Assembly: GCA_002070475.1 (NCBI GenBank)
Contig: MWDI01000066.1
Coordinates: forward strand, 1 to 64,000
Reading direction: 5' to 3'
Origin: Firmicutes bacterium ADurb.Bin146
Lineage (GTDB): Bacteria; Bacillota; Clostridia; DUPQ01
Length of the DNA stretch: 64,000 nucleotides
The notes below the pieces were generated by a model. That model worked only from the letters and a program-made list of their open reading frames with translations, was not told where the DNA came from and made no database searches. The translations under genes and the position numbers were made by a program. How positions within the stretch are numbered: position 1 is the stretch's first letter; each line of letters opens with the position of its first letter. Of the stretch, positions 33,643 through 43,706 are shown piece by piece.

Positions 33643-34620
33643 TTATATCTCAAGAGATGGATCCGCATTGATATCGAAATCCTCTTCATTTATGTAATAT
33701 GCAGCTGATGCTATCATTGCTGCATTATCAGTACACAGATGGATATCAGGAAAGAAAACTTGTGTTTTTTCTTTTATTGCTTTCATTTTTAATGCTTCTC
33801 TTAATCCTCTGTTTGCAGCTACTCCTCCTGCTACTACTATTTTCTTGCTTTTAGTCTCGAATACTTTTTCAACTAAAACATCGATTACTGCTTTTTGAAA
33901 AGATGCTGCTACATCCTCTTTACTGTATTGCTCATTTTTTTGTTCCATTGAATGTATATAGTTAATAACTGCAGTTTTTAGGCCTGAAAAACTGAAATCG
34001 TAAGGATTATCTTTAAATTTCACACGAGGAAATGTGATTGCATCTGGATTACCCTCTAATGCCATTTTATCGATTTTCGGACCTCCTGGGTAAACCAGTC
34101 CCATCACTCTTCCTACCTTGTCATATGCCTCTCCGACAGCATCGTCACGCGTACCCCCGATATTTTGAATATCATCATATCCCTTTATATCCAATATATT
34201 TGTATGCCCTCCTGATACTAAAAGGCATACAAAAGGAGGTTCTAAATCCTTATGAGTAAGATAATTCGCTGCTATATGACCCTTAAGATGATTAACAGGT
34301 ATTAATGGAATATCAAGAGCTGCAGCAAGTGCTTTCGCGGCTGTTATGCCGATTAATAGGGCGCCTACAAGACCTGGGCCTTGCGTTACACCGATTGCAT
34401 CTATTTCTTTCTTTTTTATCCTAGCTACTTTGATTGCTTTATCAATTACAAACATAATATACTCGACATGTTTTCTTGATGCGATTTCTGGTACAACTCC
34501 ACCATATTCTTCAAAAATTTCAGCTGATGAAGCAATAATATTTGACATTATGATTCTACCGTCTTTTACTACGGAAGCGGCAGTCTCATCACAGCTTGTC
34601 TCTATTCCTAAAATAATCAT
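33643..34620 (-). CDS. tsaD: tRNA N6-adenosine threonylcarbamoyltransferase
   Basis: A 325-aa ASKHA-fold enzyme that transfers threonylcarbamoyl to A37 of tRNAs reading ANN codons, in complex with TsaB and TsaE. It opens with [18 protein letters not shown], carries the metal-binding NHLKGHI, and has [23 protein letters not shown] and [13 protein letters not shown]. Length is normal for the family. It overlaps the uppP stop by 4 nt and ends the tig-clpP-clpX-uppP-tsaD run. Confidence 0.97.
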   Translation of the reverse strand: MIILGIETSCDETAASVVKDGRIIMSNIIASSAEIFEEYGGVVPEIASRKHVEYIMFVIDKAIKVARIKKKEIDAIGVTQGPGLVGALLIGITAAKALAAALDIPLIPVNHLKGHIAANYLTHKDLEPPFVCLLVSGGHTNILDIKGYDDIQNIGGTRDDAVGEAYDKVGRVMGLVYPGGPKIDKMALEGNPDAITFPRVKFKDNPYDFSFSGLKTAVINYIHSMEQKNEQYSKEDVAASFQKAVIDVLVEKVFETKSKKIVVAGGVAANRGLREALKMKAIKEKTQVFFPDIHLCTDNAAMIASAAYYINEEDFDINADPSLEI

Positions 34621-35402
34621 AATACTATGTGAAATACGAACTGATCCAATATACAGAAGACACCTAAAACGGTGACATAATATGCAAAGTATTGTATCTT
34701 TCCTTTTAATACTGTCTTCACAAAAATCTTTATAGCAAAAAATCCAGAGATTCCTGCAAAAATCATACCAATAAGGATTGGTAGTATATCGATATTCGCA
34801 AATCCAGCTTTTGCCGCATCATATGTTTCCAGAATGAATCCGCCTAATATTACTGGTATCGACAATAAAAACGCGAACTTCACTGCATCTTCTTTCTTTA
34901 TCTTTCTAAACAGTCCACCTGTAAGAGTAGATCCTGATCTGGAAATACCAGGCAGGATTGCTACCATCTGCATGATTCCGATAAATAACGCATCGTACCA
35001 TTTCATGTTTTCCTTCTCTATCGTGCCAGGTTTTAGCTTTGAGGATATTAACAGGAAAATCGCAGTTATCAGGAAACCTATTCCGAGAGTTACTCCGCTG
35101 TCATTAAAACCTTCAAAAATATCACTAAACAGCACTCCTGCTATACCTGCTGGAATTGTCGCTATAATGAGCCACAATGTAAGTTTCTGTATCGGTTTTT
35201 TCAGCAATGTAAGTATATCTTTCCAAAACACTACACACACAGCGACCAAAGTCGCAAAATGAACAGCAACGTTAAATGCAAGAGTAGGAGTATCTATATT
35301 AAGTATTTTTTCAAACAAAACCAGATGCCCAGAACTGGATACCGGTAGGAATTCTGTAAGACCTTGAATAATTCCTAATAGAATAGCTTCCCATATGCTC
35401 AT
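34617..35402 (-). CDS. uppP: Undecaprenyl-diphosphatase
   Basis: A 261-aa integral membrane enzyme that dephosphorylates undecaprenyl pyrophosphate for reuse in cell-wall synthesis, and gives bacitracin tolerance when abundant. The two signature loops are [14 protein letters not shown] (about 15-28) and [13 protein letters not shown] (about 150-162). About eight hydrophobic segments are visible. It overlaps clpX upstream and tsaD downstream, each by 4 nt. Confidence 0.96.
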   Translation of the reverse strand: MSIWEAILLGIIQGLTEFLPVSSSGHLVLFEKILNIDTPTLAFNVAVHFATLVAVCVVFWKDILTLLKKPIQKLTLWLIIATIPAGIAGVLFSDIFEGFNDSGVTLGIGFLITAIFLLISSKLKPGTIEKENMKWYDALFIGIMQMVAILPGISRSGSTLTGGLFRKIKKEDAVKFAFLLSIPVILGGFILETYDAAKAGFANIDILPILIGMIFAGISGFFAIKIFVKTVLKGKIQYFAYYVTVLGVFCILDQFVFHIVL

Positions 35403-36670
35403 GATACGTGTTCTTCCAATAACTTCCCTTTATATATTAATTTTGGAGGAGTATTATTTAAAATAGTGCTTTCCTCCACAATACATTTTGCAATAGTCGG
35501 ATCTGATGGGACAAAATACATCACTTCCATTAAAGCTGATTCAATAATCGACCTTAATCCGCGTGCACCGCTCTTTCTTTCCAAAGTCTTTTTTGCTATC
35601 GCATACAAGGCTTTTTCTTCAAATATGAGCTCGCATCCGTCCATCTCCATTATCTTTTTATATTGCTTTATCAAAGCATTCTTAGGTTCTTTCAATATTG
35701 ATACAAGAATATCCTCTGTAAGCTGTTCTAGTGTCACTATGACAGGCAGCCTTCCCACGAATTCAGGTATAAGGCCATACTTAAGCAGGTCCTGTGTCTC
35801 AATGTGTTTTAATACTTTATCTTTCTCCACACTATTTGCCTTGAGTATCTCTGCACCAAAACCAATGGCTCTCTTACCTAGTCTGTTCTGAATAATTTCT
35901 TCAATTCCCTGGAATGCTCCGCCACATATGAACAGGATATTGGTGGTATCTATCTGTATATATTCCTGTGTAGGGTGCTTTCTTCCTCCCTGAGGGGGAA
36001 CATTGGCAACTGTACCTTCAAGTATCTTAAGAAGTGCTTGCTGTACTCCTTCTCCTGAAACATCTCTTGTTATTGAGGGATTGTCTCCTCTTCTTGCTAT
36101 CTTGTCGACTTCGTCTATGTATACAATTCCTCTTTGAGCTCTCTTTACATCATAATCAGCTGCTTGAATAAGCCTTAAAAGTATGTTCTCAACATCATCA
36201 CCTACATAACCTGCTTCTGTAAGTGTTGTGGCATCAGAAATAGCTATAGGCACATTAAGTATTTTCGCAAGAGTCTGAGCCATATAAGTCTTGCCAGTAC
36301 CTGTCGGTCCAAGCATGAGTATGTTGCTTTTCTGTATCTCTACGTCATCTTCAGGTTTATGTGATACATTATGGCTTAATCTTTTATAATGATTATACAC
36401 AGCTACAGATATGGCCTTCTTTGCATCATCCTGGCCTATCAGATAGGAATCAAGCTGCTTTTTTATTTCAACCGGGTGAGGTACTTCATCTATTACTGAG
36501 GATGTTTCCACATCTGGTTCATCATATCCAAATTCACTGTCAAGAAGATCCGAACATAAGTCTATGCATTCATTACATATATAGACATTCGGACCTGAGA
36601 TCAGTCTCTGAACCTGGTCTTCGCTTTTACCGCAAAAAGAGCATCTGATCTTCTTTATTTCGTCTGACAT
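35399..36670 (-). CDS. clpX: ATP-dependent Clp protease ATP-binding subunit ClpX
   Basis: A 423-aa AAA+ unfoldase that feeds substrates to ClpP. The N-terminal zinc-binding domain has [10 protein letters not shown] and ICNECIDLC. Walker A GPTGTGKT and Walker [11 protein letters not shown] follow, and the ClpP-contacting IGF loop is seen in KRAIGFGAE. The sequence is complete and of normal length. It lies 13 bp after clpP, its partner, and overlaps uppP by 4 nt. Confidence 0.97.
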   Translation of the reverse strand: MSDEIKKIRCSFCGKSEDQVQRLISGPNVYICNECIDLCSDLLDSEFGYDEPDVETSSVIDEVPHPVEIKKQLDSYLIGQDDAKKAISVAVYNHYKRLSHNVSHKPEDDVEIQKSNILMLGPTGTGKTYMAQTLAKILNVPIAISDATTLTEAGYVGDDVENILLRLIQAADYDVKRAQRGIVYIDEVDKIARRGDNPSITRDVSGEGVQQALLKILEGTVANVPPQGGRKHPTQEYIQIDTTNILFICGGAFQGIEEIIQNRLGKRAIGFGAEILKANSVEKDKVLKHIETQDLLKYGLIPEFVGRLPVIVTLEQLTEDILVSILKEPKNALIKQYKKIMEMDGCELIFEEKALYAIAKKTLERKSGARGLRSIIESALMEVMYFVPSDPTIAKCIVEESTILNNTPPKLIYKGKLLEEHVS

Positions 36671-36683
36671 TTATATCTCCTTG

Positions 36684-37265
36684 TTATCTCTTCTCCAAAA
36701 CTTCATCAATTATGCCATATTGCTTGGCATCAGCTGATGACATGAAGTAGTCTCTTTCTACATCTTTTGCTATCTGCTCAAGTGACTGCCCTGTTTTTTC
36801 AGCAAGAATCCTGTTAAGGTTATCTTTAACTTTTAATAGCCACTCTGTGTGAAGACGTATATCAGTTGCTTGACCCTGCACTCCGCCTGATGGTTGATGT
36901 ATCATTATCTGGCTGTTAGGCAAGGCATATCTCTTTCCTTTTGTACCTGCAGCAAGCAAAAAAGCTCCCATAGATGCTGCAAGTCCAACGCACATTGTAG
37001 ACACATCGCATTTTACAAGCTGCATAGTATCATAGATAGCAAATCCTGATGTAACAGATCCTCCCGGGCTGTTTATGTACAATTTAATATCTTTTTCTGG
37101 ATCCTCATGTTCTAAAAACAGCATCTGAGCAATTATAAGGCTTGCTGAAGTATCGTTAACTTCGTCCCCCAAGAATACTATCCTGTCCTTCAACAACCTC
37201 GAGAAAATATCATAGGACCTTTCCCCTCTGCTGGTCTGCTCAATTACATATGGTATCGTATTCAT
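36684..37265 (-). CDS. clpP: ATP-dependent Clp protease proteolytic subunit ClpP
   Basis: A 193-aa serine protease that forms the 14-mer Clp chamber. The catalytic serine is in [15 protein letters not shown] (about residue 97), the histidine in [13 protein letters not shown] (about 122), and the aspartate near [11 protein letters not shown]-terminal axial-loop residues [16 protein letters not shown] are typical. It is second in the tig-clpP-clpX cluster, 20 bp after tig. Confidence 0.97.
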   Translation of the reverse strand: MNTIPYVIEQTSRGERSYDIFSRLLKDRIVFLGDEVNDTSASLIIAQMLFLEHEDPEKDIKLYINSPGGSVTSGFAIYDTMQLVKCDVSTMCVGLAASMGAFLLAAGTKGKRYALPNSQIMIHQPSGGVQGQATDIRLHTEWLLKVKDNLNRILAEKTGQSLEQIAKDVERDYFMSSADAKQYGIIDEVLEKR

Positions 37266-37285
37266 TTATTATCCTTCCTTGGCAG

Positions 37286-38704
37286 TTATTCTTTGTCTGC
37301 CGTATCTTCCTCGGCTTTCTTTGTGCTTTTCTTTGGAGCCGCTTTCTTTTTAGGTTCCGCCTTCTTGGCTTCTGCCTCTTCTTTTTCTTCTTTCTTTTCA
37401 GCTTTCTTTGCTTTTACTTCTTTAACTTTCTTTGCTGATGTGTATATAAGGTCTATAGTTTTGTCATCTGCTATCTTGTCAGAGTAATACTTCTTGTAGT
37501 CGCCAATAGCTTTTTTAATCTGATCAAGCTCCATTTTATACAATTCTGCTTCTTTCTTGAGCTGTTCTTCTATCTCTTCATCTGTTACCTGTATATTTTC
37601 TGCATTTCTGATAGCTTCGACAACAAGATCACGCACTACCATCATTCTGGCTTGTTCCTTATACTGGCTCTTGATATCTTCCATTTTCATTCCGGTATAT
37701 TCAAGATACTGCTCAAGCGTATACCCACTGTACTGCATCTCCATTTTCATGTTTTCAATTATCCTGTCAGTAGCCTGTTCAATCATTGCGTTAGGCACAT
37801 CTACTTTAGCGTTTTCACATGCGACTGCAAGCGCTTGTGAACGCATGGAATCTTCTGCTCTTTTCTGTCTGTCTTCCAGCATCTTCTTTCTTGTTTCTTC
37901 CTTATACTGCTCGACAGTATCATACTCACTTATATCTTTTATAAATTCATCATCAATTACAGGAATTTCCTTAACTTTAATCTCATGAAGTACAACCTTG
38001 AAAACAGCTTCTTTGCCTTTTAATTCCTCAGCATGATACTCATCAGGGAATTTAACAAAAACATCGAACTCATCATTTATATTATGTCCTATTATTTGAT
38101 CCTCAAATCCTGGGATAAATGATTTTGATCCGATTACCAGTTCATGTTTTTCGGCTTTTCCGCCTTCAAAAGGCACTCCATTAACTGACCCTTCATAATC
38201 AATTATTACAGTGTCTTTGTCAGCAACAGGACGGTTGTCCACACTTATCAAGCGTGAGTTCTTGTCTGCTTCCTTATTTAGCGCTTCCTCAATATCCTTA
38301 TCTGTAACGCTTACCTCTGCTTTTTGTATTTCTACACCTTTATATTCACCAAGTTCAACATCTGGTTTAACATCAACCTTAATTGAGAAAGTAATTCCCT
38401 TCTCTTCATCCATATCTTTAATATCTACATGGGGATAATCCACAATCTCAAGTTCCAAACTATCTACTGTTTTTGGATATTCCGAATTTAAAGCCATGTC
38501 TATTGCTGTATCATAAAAAACACCTTTACCATATACTCTCTCAATAAGGTACTGAGGTGCTTTGCCTTTTCTGAAACCCTGTATCATATACTTATTTTTG
38601 TCTTTGTTATATGCCTTAGTTATATATACATCAAATTCCTCTTTCGTAAGAGCTATTTCCAATTCTACTGTATAGCCTTCTTTTTTTATTATTTTGTTTT
38701 CCAT
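37286..38704 (-). CDS. tig: Trigger factor (ribosome-associated prolyl isomerase chaperone)
   Basis: A 472-aa chaperone. The N-terminal ribosome-binding domain (1-115) has the GFRKGKAPQYLIE signature loop; the PPIase (FKBP) domain is about 150-240 (KDTVIIDYEG, ELVIGSKSFIPGFEDQIIG); the helical chaperone domain follows to about 430. The last 45 residues are an unusual Lys/Glu/Ala-rich low-complexity tail, making the protein about 40 aa longer than typical homologues. It is first of the tig-clpP-clpX-uppP-tsaD group, with its own promoter and GGAGG ribosome binding site. Confidence 0.96.
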   Translation of the reverse strand: MENKIIKKEGYTVELEIALTKEEFDVYITKAYNKDKNKYMIQGFRKGKAPQYLIERVYGKGVFYDTAIDMALNSEYPKTVDSLELEIVDYPHVDIKDMDEEKGITFSIKVDVKPDVELGEYKGVEIQKAEVSVTDKDIEEALNKEADKNSRLISVDNRPVADKDTVIIDYEGSVNGVPFEGGKAEKHELVIGSKSFIPGFEDQIIGHNINDEFDVFVKFPDEYHAEELKGKEAVFKVVLHEIKVKEIPVIDDEFIKDISEYDTVEQYKEETRKKMLEDRQKRAEDSMRSQALAVACENAKVDVPNAMIEQATDRIIENMKMEMQYSGYTLEQYLEYTGMKMEDIKSQYKEQARMMVVRDLVVEAIRNAENIQVTDEEIEEQLKKEAELYKMELDQIKKAIGDYKKYYSDKIADDKTIDLIYTSAKKVKEVKAKKAEKKEEKEEAEAKKAEPKKKAAPKKSTKKAEEDTADKE

Positions 38705-38737
38705 TAATATACCTCCGCATTCTTTGCGCTATTGTTT

Positions 38738-38766
38738 ATAATATCATATGACAAATGCTAAATCAA
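38738..38766 (-). promoter_or_regulatory. Promoter of the tig-clpP-clpX cluster
   Basis: On the - strand, TTGATT (38766-38761) and TATTAT (38743-38738) are spaced by 17 bp, about 35 nt upstream of the tig start codon. An inverted repeat (ATATTACAT-CAT-ATGTAATAT, 38782-38802) lies just upstream; it has no T-run, so it may be an operator rather than a terminator. Confidence 0.6.
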
Positions 38767-38830
38767 TAATATTATATTGCTATATTACATCATATGTAAT
38801 ATTCACTATTAATTGCCTTCTATTACTGGC

Positions 38831-39691
38831 CTATTTGAAAAAAAGAGTTATATCCTGTATTACAGCTTCAGAATACCGAAATAACCTGGTGCATTCATAA
38901 TCAAAATACAGATTGCTACCAGTATCGGAAAAATCGTAACCAAAATATGAATTCCTGGGTATCATATATTCAACCTTTTTTTGGTTATTATCGTTTTTTT
39001 CAATAACTGTAATAACAACATTATCTTCAGAATTTATGTAGTGATCCAGCTTTTCATCACTGAACTCTAAATTATATCTGTATTCTTTTGATAGCAGAAT
39101 TTTATCCTCCCCTTTCTTGACTTCCAGAATAAAAACCTGTTTATCAAGCTGCCAGTTATCACTTAGAAAATATTCTACCAGTATTGTTTCGCCTTTTCCT
39201 AATCCCCATATTGAAAAATCTTCTATCAGGATATCATTTATTTCGAAAGAATATATTACTTCGAGAATATTATTTTCCTTTTTTTTAGATATAAACTTAT
39301 AGTTTGCATTATTGTAATAATCTATGTTCTGCAGATAGTCTGATATATAGGTCTCATAAACAAGATCTGACATTAAAACAGTATAAAAATCCTTGTCATT
39401 TTCTAGTATGTACAAAATGCCTTTTGAAAATAGAAGAATTCTGTTTTCTTCTGAGAAATCCAGTATTTCAATATCACCATCTGTACTTCTTGCTGTCATT
39501 GAATACGAAGTATCTTCATATCCTTCCATGTTTAAATATGATAACTTTACAGATACTGTCGTGTGATTTTCAATGAGATTAGTGATATCATTGTTTTTTG
39601 ATATCCTGTCAATAGGATTAACCGTCGAGCAAGAAGTCAGCATCATCATTACTGCGACTAAAATGATGATTATTATAGTAGCATTCTTCAT
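38831..39691 (-). CDS. Putative lipoprotein of unknown function
   Basis: A 286-aa exported lipoprotein. The N-terminus is a signal peptide with a run of isoleucines and a lipobox LTSC, so Cys21 becomes the lipidated first residue. The rest is mainly beta-strand, with no domain I recognise. ATG 39691 is chosen because it gives the signal peptide directly and overlaps the rhamnosidase stop by 4 nt (ATGA); the ribosome binding site is weak, so translation is probably coupled. Its pairing with a rhamnosidase gene suggests a cell-surface role, but function is not known. Confidence 0.7.
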   Translation of the reverse strand: MKNATIIIIILVAVMMMLTSCSTVNPIDRISKNNDITNLIENHTTVSVKLSYLNMEGYEDTSYSMTARSTDGDIEILDFSEENRILLFSKGILYILENDKDFYTVLMSDLVYETYISDYLQNIDYYNNANYKFISKKKENNILEVIYSFEINDILIEDFSIWGLGKGETILVEYFLSDNWQLDKQVFILEVKKGEDKILLSKEYRYNLEFSDEKLDHYINSEDNVVITVIEKNDNNQKKVEYMIPRNSYFGYDFSDTGSNLYFDYECTRLFRYSEAVIQDITLFFK

Positions 39692-42294
39692 ACAGTTTTC
39701 TTTAACTCTAACTTGTATCTTCCAGACTCCAGCTCTATACATTCCTTCCCTAACAGATTATTGTCTTCATAAATTTCCATTCCTGCTTCTAGTTTTAAAA
39801 CTGCGCATGTGTTTACCGGAATTTCAATATCCAATGATATTGTTTTTTCATTCTTAATATATGAAGAACGTATAGTGCCATACATACTATCATAAACAGC
39901 ATTAACTTCTTTTATCGGAGTGTTAAGTCCTGGTGCTATTATGAATCGTTTAAATCCTGGATACTCAGGATCCGGTCTTATTCCTGCAAAATACTTAAAG
40001 AATGTTGCAGATATGTCACCGAACATGTGGTGGTTTCTAGAACCCTCGCCATTCCAACACTCATACAAAGTTGTAGCGCCTAATTCTTTAATTGTATGTG
40101 CAAAGCTCGGGAAAGTATCTTTAGTAATCATAGAATAAATAAGGTCTGCACGGTCTTTCCTACCTAAAATATTGTTTACATACTTATTTCCAAGTATCCC
40201 ATAATCAAGATGACCTTCAGCTTCATCGATTGTCCTTAGAAGATGGCTATATATGAGATCAAATTCCTTATCGGAATCATAAAGCTTGTGATATAGCATT
40301 GCAGCATAGCAAGTTTGACCGTCACCTTTCAGTCTTCCTGTCAAGGGATCATAAAAAGCTTTTCTGAATCCGGCTTTAATTTTTTTAGCTGTTTTATCAA
40401 ATTCTCTCGCATCTTCGCGATCACCTATTATTTTAGCGAATTTTTCCAGTACTCTAGCCATAGTATACATACAGGCGGTATCTGTAAGATCAATAGGCGC
40501 TTTGAATGAGGACATATTAACAGAAAGCGCAGGACCAATAAAAGGAGCGCACCAGTCACCTACTCCATAGTCATTGACGCATATATTGTCTTGCATCATA
40601 GAAAGCATATATTGCATGTTCTTCTTCATGTACTCGTAATATCTACAAATCATTGCTTTATCAGAATAGTATGTGTACATATTATCAGGAAGCCATGTCA
40701 GGACTGATGAATAATCCGGACCATTACCCCAGTTATACCCCCAACCAGCAGTAGGTACCATACACGGGATATTGCCTTTCGCCTTCATGGAATCCTTTAT
40801 ATCATTAAGCCATTTTATCCATAATGGGCCAGACATATAATTGAAAAGCATCTGTTCGGTAGAGACATTTGTATCTCCTGTCCATGCATTCTTTTCTCTG
40901 TGAGGAGAGTCTGTCAGTAAACCGAACATATTCGAATAAGTAGCCATTTTTGTATTCGTCTGTATCTGATTGATTATGTCATCAGAACAGGTAAACTGAC
41001 CGATTTCTTTTACTGCTGTGTGTAAAAATACAGCAGTTGCAGAAGATATGTCAGGTGTGTATGTAAATCCTTCTACCTGTGCATATCTAAAACCATGATA
41101 AACAAATCTAGGCTGCCAGACTTCTTCCTCGTCGCCTTTTTTAATATATTTATCTGTTTGGAATTCGCCTGTTTTAGTAAAGCCGCTGTTTTGAGCTATA
41201 TCAAGAGTGCCGTCTTCCTTAAGCTTTTCGTTCATTTTTATTACATACTCTGTACCTTTTGGACCTTTTACTTTAATCCTTACGAAACCTGCCATATTTT
41301 GGCCGAAATCAAACAGATATGTATTCTTGGCGACATTTTTTAAACTTACTGCAGGGTAATCTCTGTCATGTTTTACAGAAGGCATTTCATTTGCTTTAAG
41401 TATTCCTCCTGGATCTCTAGATATACTTACATTAACCCAGTTGTCTGAAGAAGCATCAAAATCACACCATGATGGTATTTCTAACCTCGCATCGTAATAT
41501 TCGCCATTTCGCAAACTGTTGAATGTGATAGGGCTCATATGGCTTTCCCATGTAATATCTGAAGGTATGCATATTTGCTTATTATCTTTTGTTGTTATAT
41601 GCAATTCGCATATCATTTTCGGGCTACCCTTCCAAGAAGCGGCTTGAGTGTTCCATTGATCTGTTGTTGGAAGATTGAAAAAACCGTTACCAAGTATGAC
41701 ACCCATCATATTACTGCCTTTTCTTAGGTATTCAGTAACATTGAAAGTGTAGTACAAAAGAGTCTTGTCGTATGCTGTGTAAGGCGGATCCATAATATGG
41801 TCATTAATCTTTTTTCCATTAATATATGGTTCAAAAAACCCTGCTCCTGCTATATAAAGCATAGCCTTCGAAATATCGTTTGTAATATCAAATCTTTTTC
41901 TTAGGTATGGAGATGAAGCCATAAGTTCTCTTGGTACCTTATATCCGCTTTGTATAAATCGTCCTACCCATGCCTCATCAAGTTTTCCAGTATCAAAAAA
42001 TGCGTCTTCACTTTGAGCCCTCTCACCGTTTTTATCTGTTATACTGACATTCCAACGGTATGTAGTTCTAGGCATCAGTTTTCTGCCTTTATATTCAATC
42101 AGGATGCATTGATCTCCTTTAATGTTCTTGGAATCCCATACCATTCTGTTGCCGGTCATGACTTTAATTCTGTATGAGCGCTGTCTGTTACCTTTTCCAT
42201 CCTGCATAAGCTTCCAGGAAAATCTTGGAATCTCATCAATACCTAGTGGGTTAGTAAGGTAGTTAACTGTTAAATCCTTGATTGTGATAGACAT
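39688..42294 (-). CDS. Alpha-L-rhamnosidase (GH78 family)
   Basis: An 868-aa glycoside hydrolase that removes terminal L-rhamnose from plant glycosides or rhamnogalacturonans. The N-terminal beta-sandwich domains (to about 300) include YNVSITD-like and PYLRKRFDIT; the alpha/alpha-barrel is about 415-770 with the catalytic-region motif TDSPHREKNAWTGD and later YGVGDWC and ATTLYECWNGEGSRNHHMFGD; a C-terminal beta domain follows. No signal peptide is seen, so it acts in the cytoplasm on imported oligosaccharides. It has its own promoter, and its stop overlaps the lipoprotein start. Confidence 0.92.
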   Translation of the reverse strand: MSITIKDLTVNYLTNPLGIDEIPRFSWKLMQDGKGNRQRSYRIKVMTGNRMVWDSKNIKGDQCILIEYKGRKLMPRTTYRWNVSITDKNGERAQSEDAFFDTGKLDEAWVGRFIQSGYKVPRELMASSPYLRKRFDITNDISKAMLYIAGAGFFEPYINGKKINDHIMDPPYTAYDKTLLYYTFNVTEYLRKGSNMMGVILGNGFFNLPTTDQWNTQAASWKGSPKMICELHITTKDNKQICIPSDITWESHMSPITFNSLRNGEYYDARLEIPSWCDFDASSDNWVNVSISRDPGGILKANEMPSVKHDRDYPAVSLKNVAKNTYLFDFGQNMAGFVRIKVKGPKGTEYVIKMNEKLKEDGTLDIAQNSGFTKTGEFQTDKYIKKGDEEEVWQPRFVYHGFRYAQVEGFTYTPDISSATAVFLHTAVKEIGQFTCSDDIINQIQTNTKMATYSNMFGLLTDSPHREKNAWTGDTNVSTEQMLFNYMSGPLWIKWLNDIKDSMKAKGNIPCMVPTAGWGYNWGNGPDYSSVLTWLPDNMYTYYSDKAMICRYYEYMKKNMQYMLSMMQDNICVNDYGVGDWCAPFIGPALSVNMSSFKAPIDLTDTACMYTMARVLEKFAKIIGDREDAREFDKTAKKIKAGFRKAFYDPLTGRLKGDGQTCYAAMLYHKLYDSDKEFDLIYSHLLRTIDEAEGHLDYGILGNKYVNNILGRKDRADLIYSMITKDTFPSFAHTIKELGATTLYECWNGEGSRNHHMFGDISATFFKYFAGIRPDPEYPGFKRFIIAPGLNTPIKEVNAVYDSMYGTIRSSYIKNEKTISLDIEIPVNTCAVLKLEAGMEIYEDNNLLGKECIELESGRYKLELKKTV

Positions 42295-42330
42295 TTTGTT
42301 TTATCTCCTGTGTTCATATATTATGTACTT

Positions 42331-42359
42331 ATTATATCTATAAGGGGAGTATATAACAA
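42331..42359 (-). promoter_or_regulatory. Promoter of the alpha-L-rhamnosidase gene
   Basis: On the - strand, TTGTTA (42359-42354) and a perfect TATAAT (42336-42331) are spaced by 17 bp, followed by an AGGAGA ribosome binding site before the ATG at 42294. It begins directly after the tuf terminator. Confidence 0.7.
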
Positions 42360-42361
42360 GG

Positions 42362-42392
42362 AAAAAAACAGAGACAGGTGAATACCTGTCTC
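42362..42392 (-). terminator. Intrinsic terminator after tuf
   Basis: On the - strand, GAGACAGGT, loop ATTC and ACCTGTCTC form a perfect 9-bp stem followed by TGTTTTTTT. It ends the rpoB-tuf transcript about 28 bp after the tuf stop codon. Confidence 0.93.
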
Positions 42393-42419
42393 TTCATAAT
42401 TTCTATTAAGAATTAAATC

Positions 42420-43625
42420 TTATTTGAATATCTTAGCAACGCTTCCTGCTCCGACTGTCCTTCCGCCTTCTCTAATAGCGAATCTTAAACCTTCTTCCAT
42501 AGCGATTGGTGTGATAAGAGTGATTCTCATATCAATGTGATCGCCAGGCATGCACATTTCAATGCCTTCTGGAAGGTTAGCAACACCGGTAACGTCTGTT
42601 GTTCTGAAATAGAACTGAGGTCTGTAACCTGTGAAGAATGGGGTATGTCTTCCACCTTCTTCGGCTGTCAAAACGTATACTTGGCCTTCATATTCTGTAT
42701 GAGGTGTAATTGATCCTGGTTTAGCAAGAACTTGTCCTCTTTCTATATCAGTTCTCTGAACGCCTCTTAACAAACATCCTACATTGTCACCTGCTTGTGC
42801 GAAATCAAGAATCTTTCTGAACATTTCAACGCCTGTTACTACTGTTGATGTTACAGCGGTCTTAAGTCCAACGATTTCTACTGTATCCTGAACTTTTACT
42901 GTTCCTCTTTCAACTCTGCCTGTTGCAACTGTTCCTCTACCGGTAATTGAGAAAACGTCCTCTACTGGCATAAGGAAAGGTCTGTCAACTGCTCTTTCAG
43001 GTGTAGGAATATATGAGTCAACAGCTTCCATAAGCTTATGGATTGATTCATACTCAGGAGCGCTTGTATCTGTTGATGTTGATTCAAGAGCTTTTAATGC
43101 TGAACCCATTATTATCGGAATATCATCTCCAGGGAATTCATACTCAGATAATAGTTCCCTTAATTCCATTTCAACAAGTTCAAGAAGTTCTGGATCATCT
43201 ACCTGGTCAGTCTTGTTCATATATACTACGATATATGGAACACCAACCTGACGAGCAAGAAGGATATGTTCTCTTGTCTGAGGCATTGGCCCATCTGCTG
43301 CTGATACAACAAGGATAGCTCCGTCCATCTGAGCAGCGCCTGTGATCATGTTCTTAACATAGTCAGCATGGCCTGGGCAGTCAACGTGTGCATAATGCCT
43401 ATTTTTTGTCTCATATTCAACGTGTGCAGTAGCAATCGTGATTCCTCTTGCTTTTTCTTCTGGTGCTGCGTCGATTTGATCGTATGCTTTGAAAACGATA
43501 TTTTTATCAGTTAAAGCTAATGTCTTTGTAATAGCAGCAGTTAATGTTGTCTTGCCATGGTCTACGTGTCCGATAGTACCGATATTGCAATGTGGTTTGG
43601 TTCTTTCAAATTTTGCTTTTGCCAT
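42420..43625 (-). CDS. tuf: Elongation factor Tu
   Basis: A 401-aa GTPase that delivers aminoacyl-tRNA to the ribosome. G1 is GHVDHGKTT, the effector region is [14 protein letters not shown]3 is [10 protein letters not shown], and G4 is MNKTDQVDD; domains II and III follow, ending [14 protein letters not shown] 43625 ([12 protein letters not shown]) is chosen; the upstream TTG lies inside the ribosome binding site GGAGG. It is last of the str cluster and has both read-through from fusA and its own promoter. Downstream is a terminator and then a rhamnosidase, not the S10 operon. Confidence 0.98.
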   Translation of the reverse strand: MAKAKFERTKPHCNIGTIGHVDHGKTTLTAAITKTLALTDKNIVFKAYDQIDAAPEEKARGITIATAHVEYETKNRHYAHVDCPGHADYVKNMITGAAQMDGAILVVSAADGPMPQTREHILLARQVGVPYIVVYMNKTDQVDDPELLELVEMELRELLSEYEFPGDDIPIIMGSALKALESTSTDTSAPEYESIHKLMEAVDSYIPTPERAVDRPFLMPVEDVFSITGRGTVATGRVERGTVKVQDTVEIVGLKTAVTSTVVTGVEMFRKILDFAQAGDNVGCLLRGVQRTDIERGQVLAKPGSITPHTEYEGQVYVLTAEEGGRHTPFFTGYRPQFYFRTTDVTGVANLPEGIEMCMPGDHIDMRITLITPIAMEEGLRFAIREGGRTVGAGSVAKIFK

Positions 43626-43677
43626 TTTATTTTTTTCCTCCAATTATAATGAGCTAGTTTAAATATTAATCATATAC

Positions 43678-43706
43678 ATTCTACATATGAATGTGGGTTG
43701 TGTCAA
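43678..43706 (-). promoter_or_regulatory. Internal promoter of tuf
   Basis: On the - strand, a perfect TTGACA (43706-43701), overlapping the last codon of fusA, and TAGAAT (43683-43678) are spaced by 17 bp. Transcription would start near 43671, 46 nt before the tuf ATG. It allows EF-Tu to be made above the level of the rest of the cluster. Confidence 0.75.
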
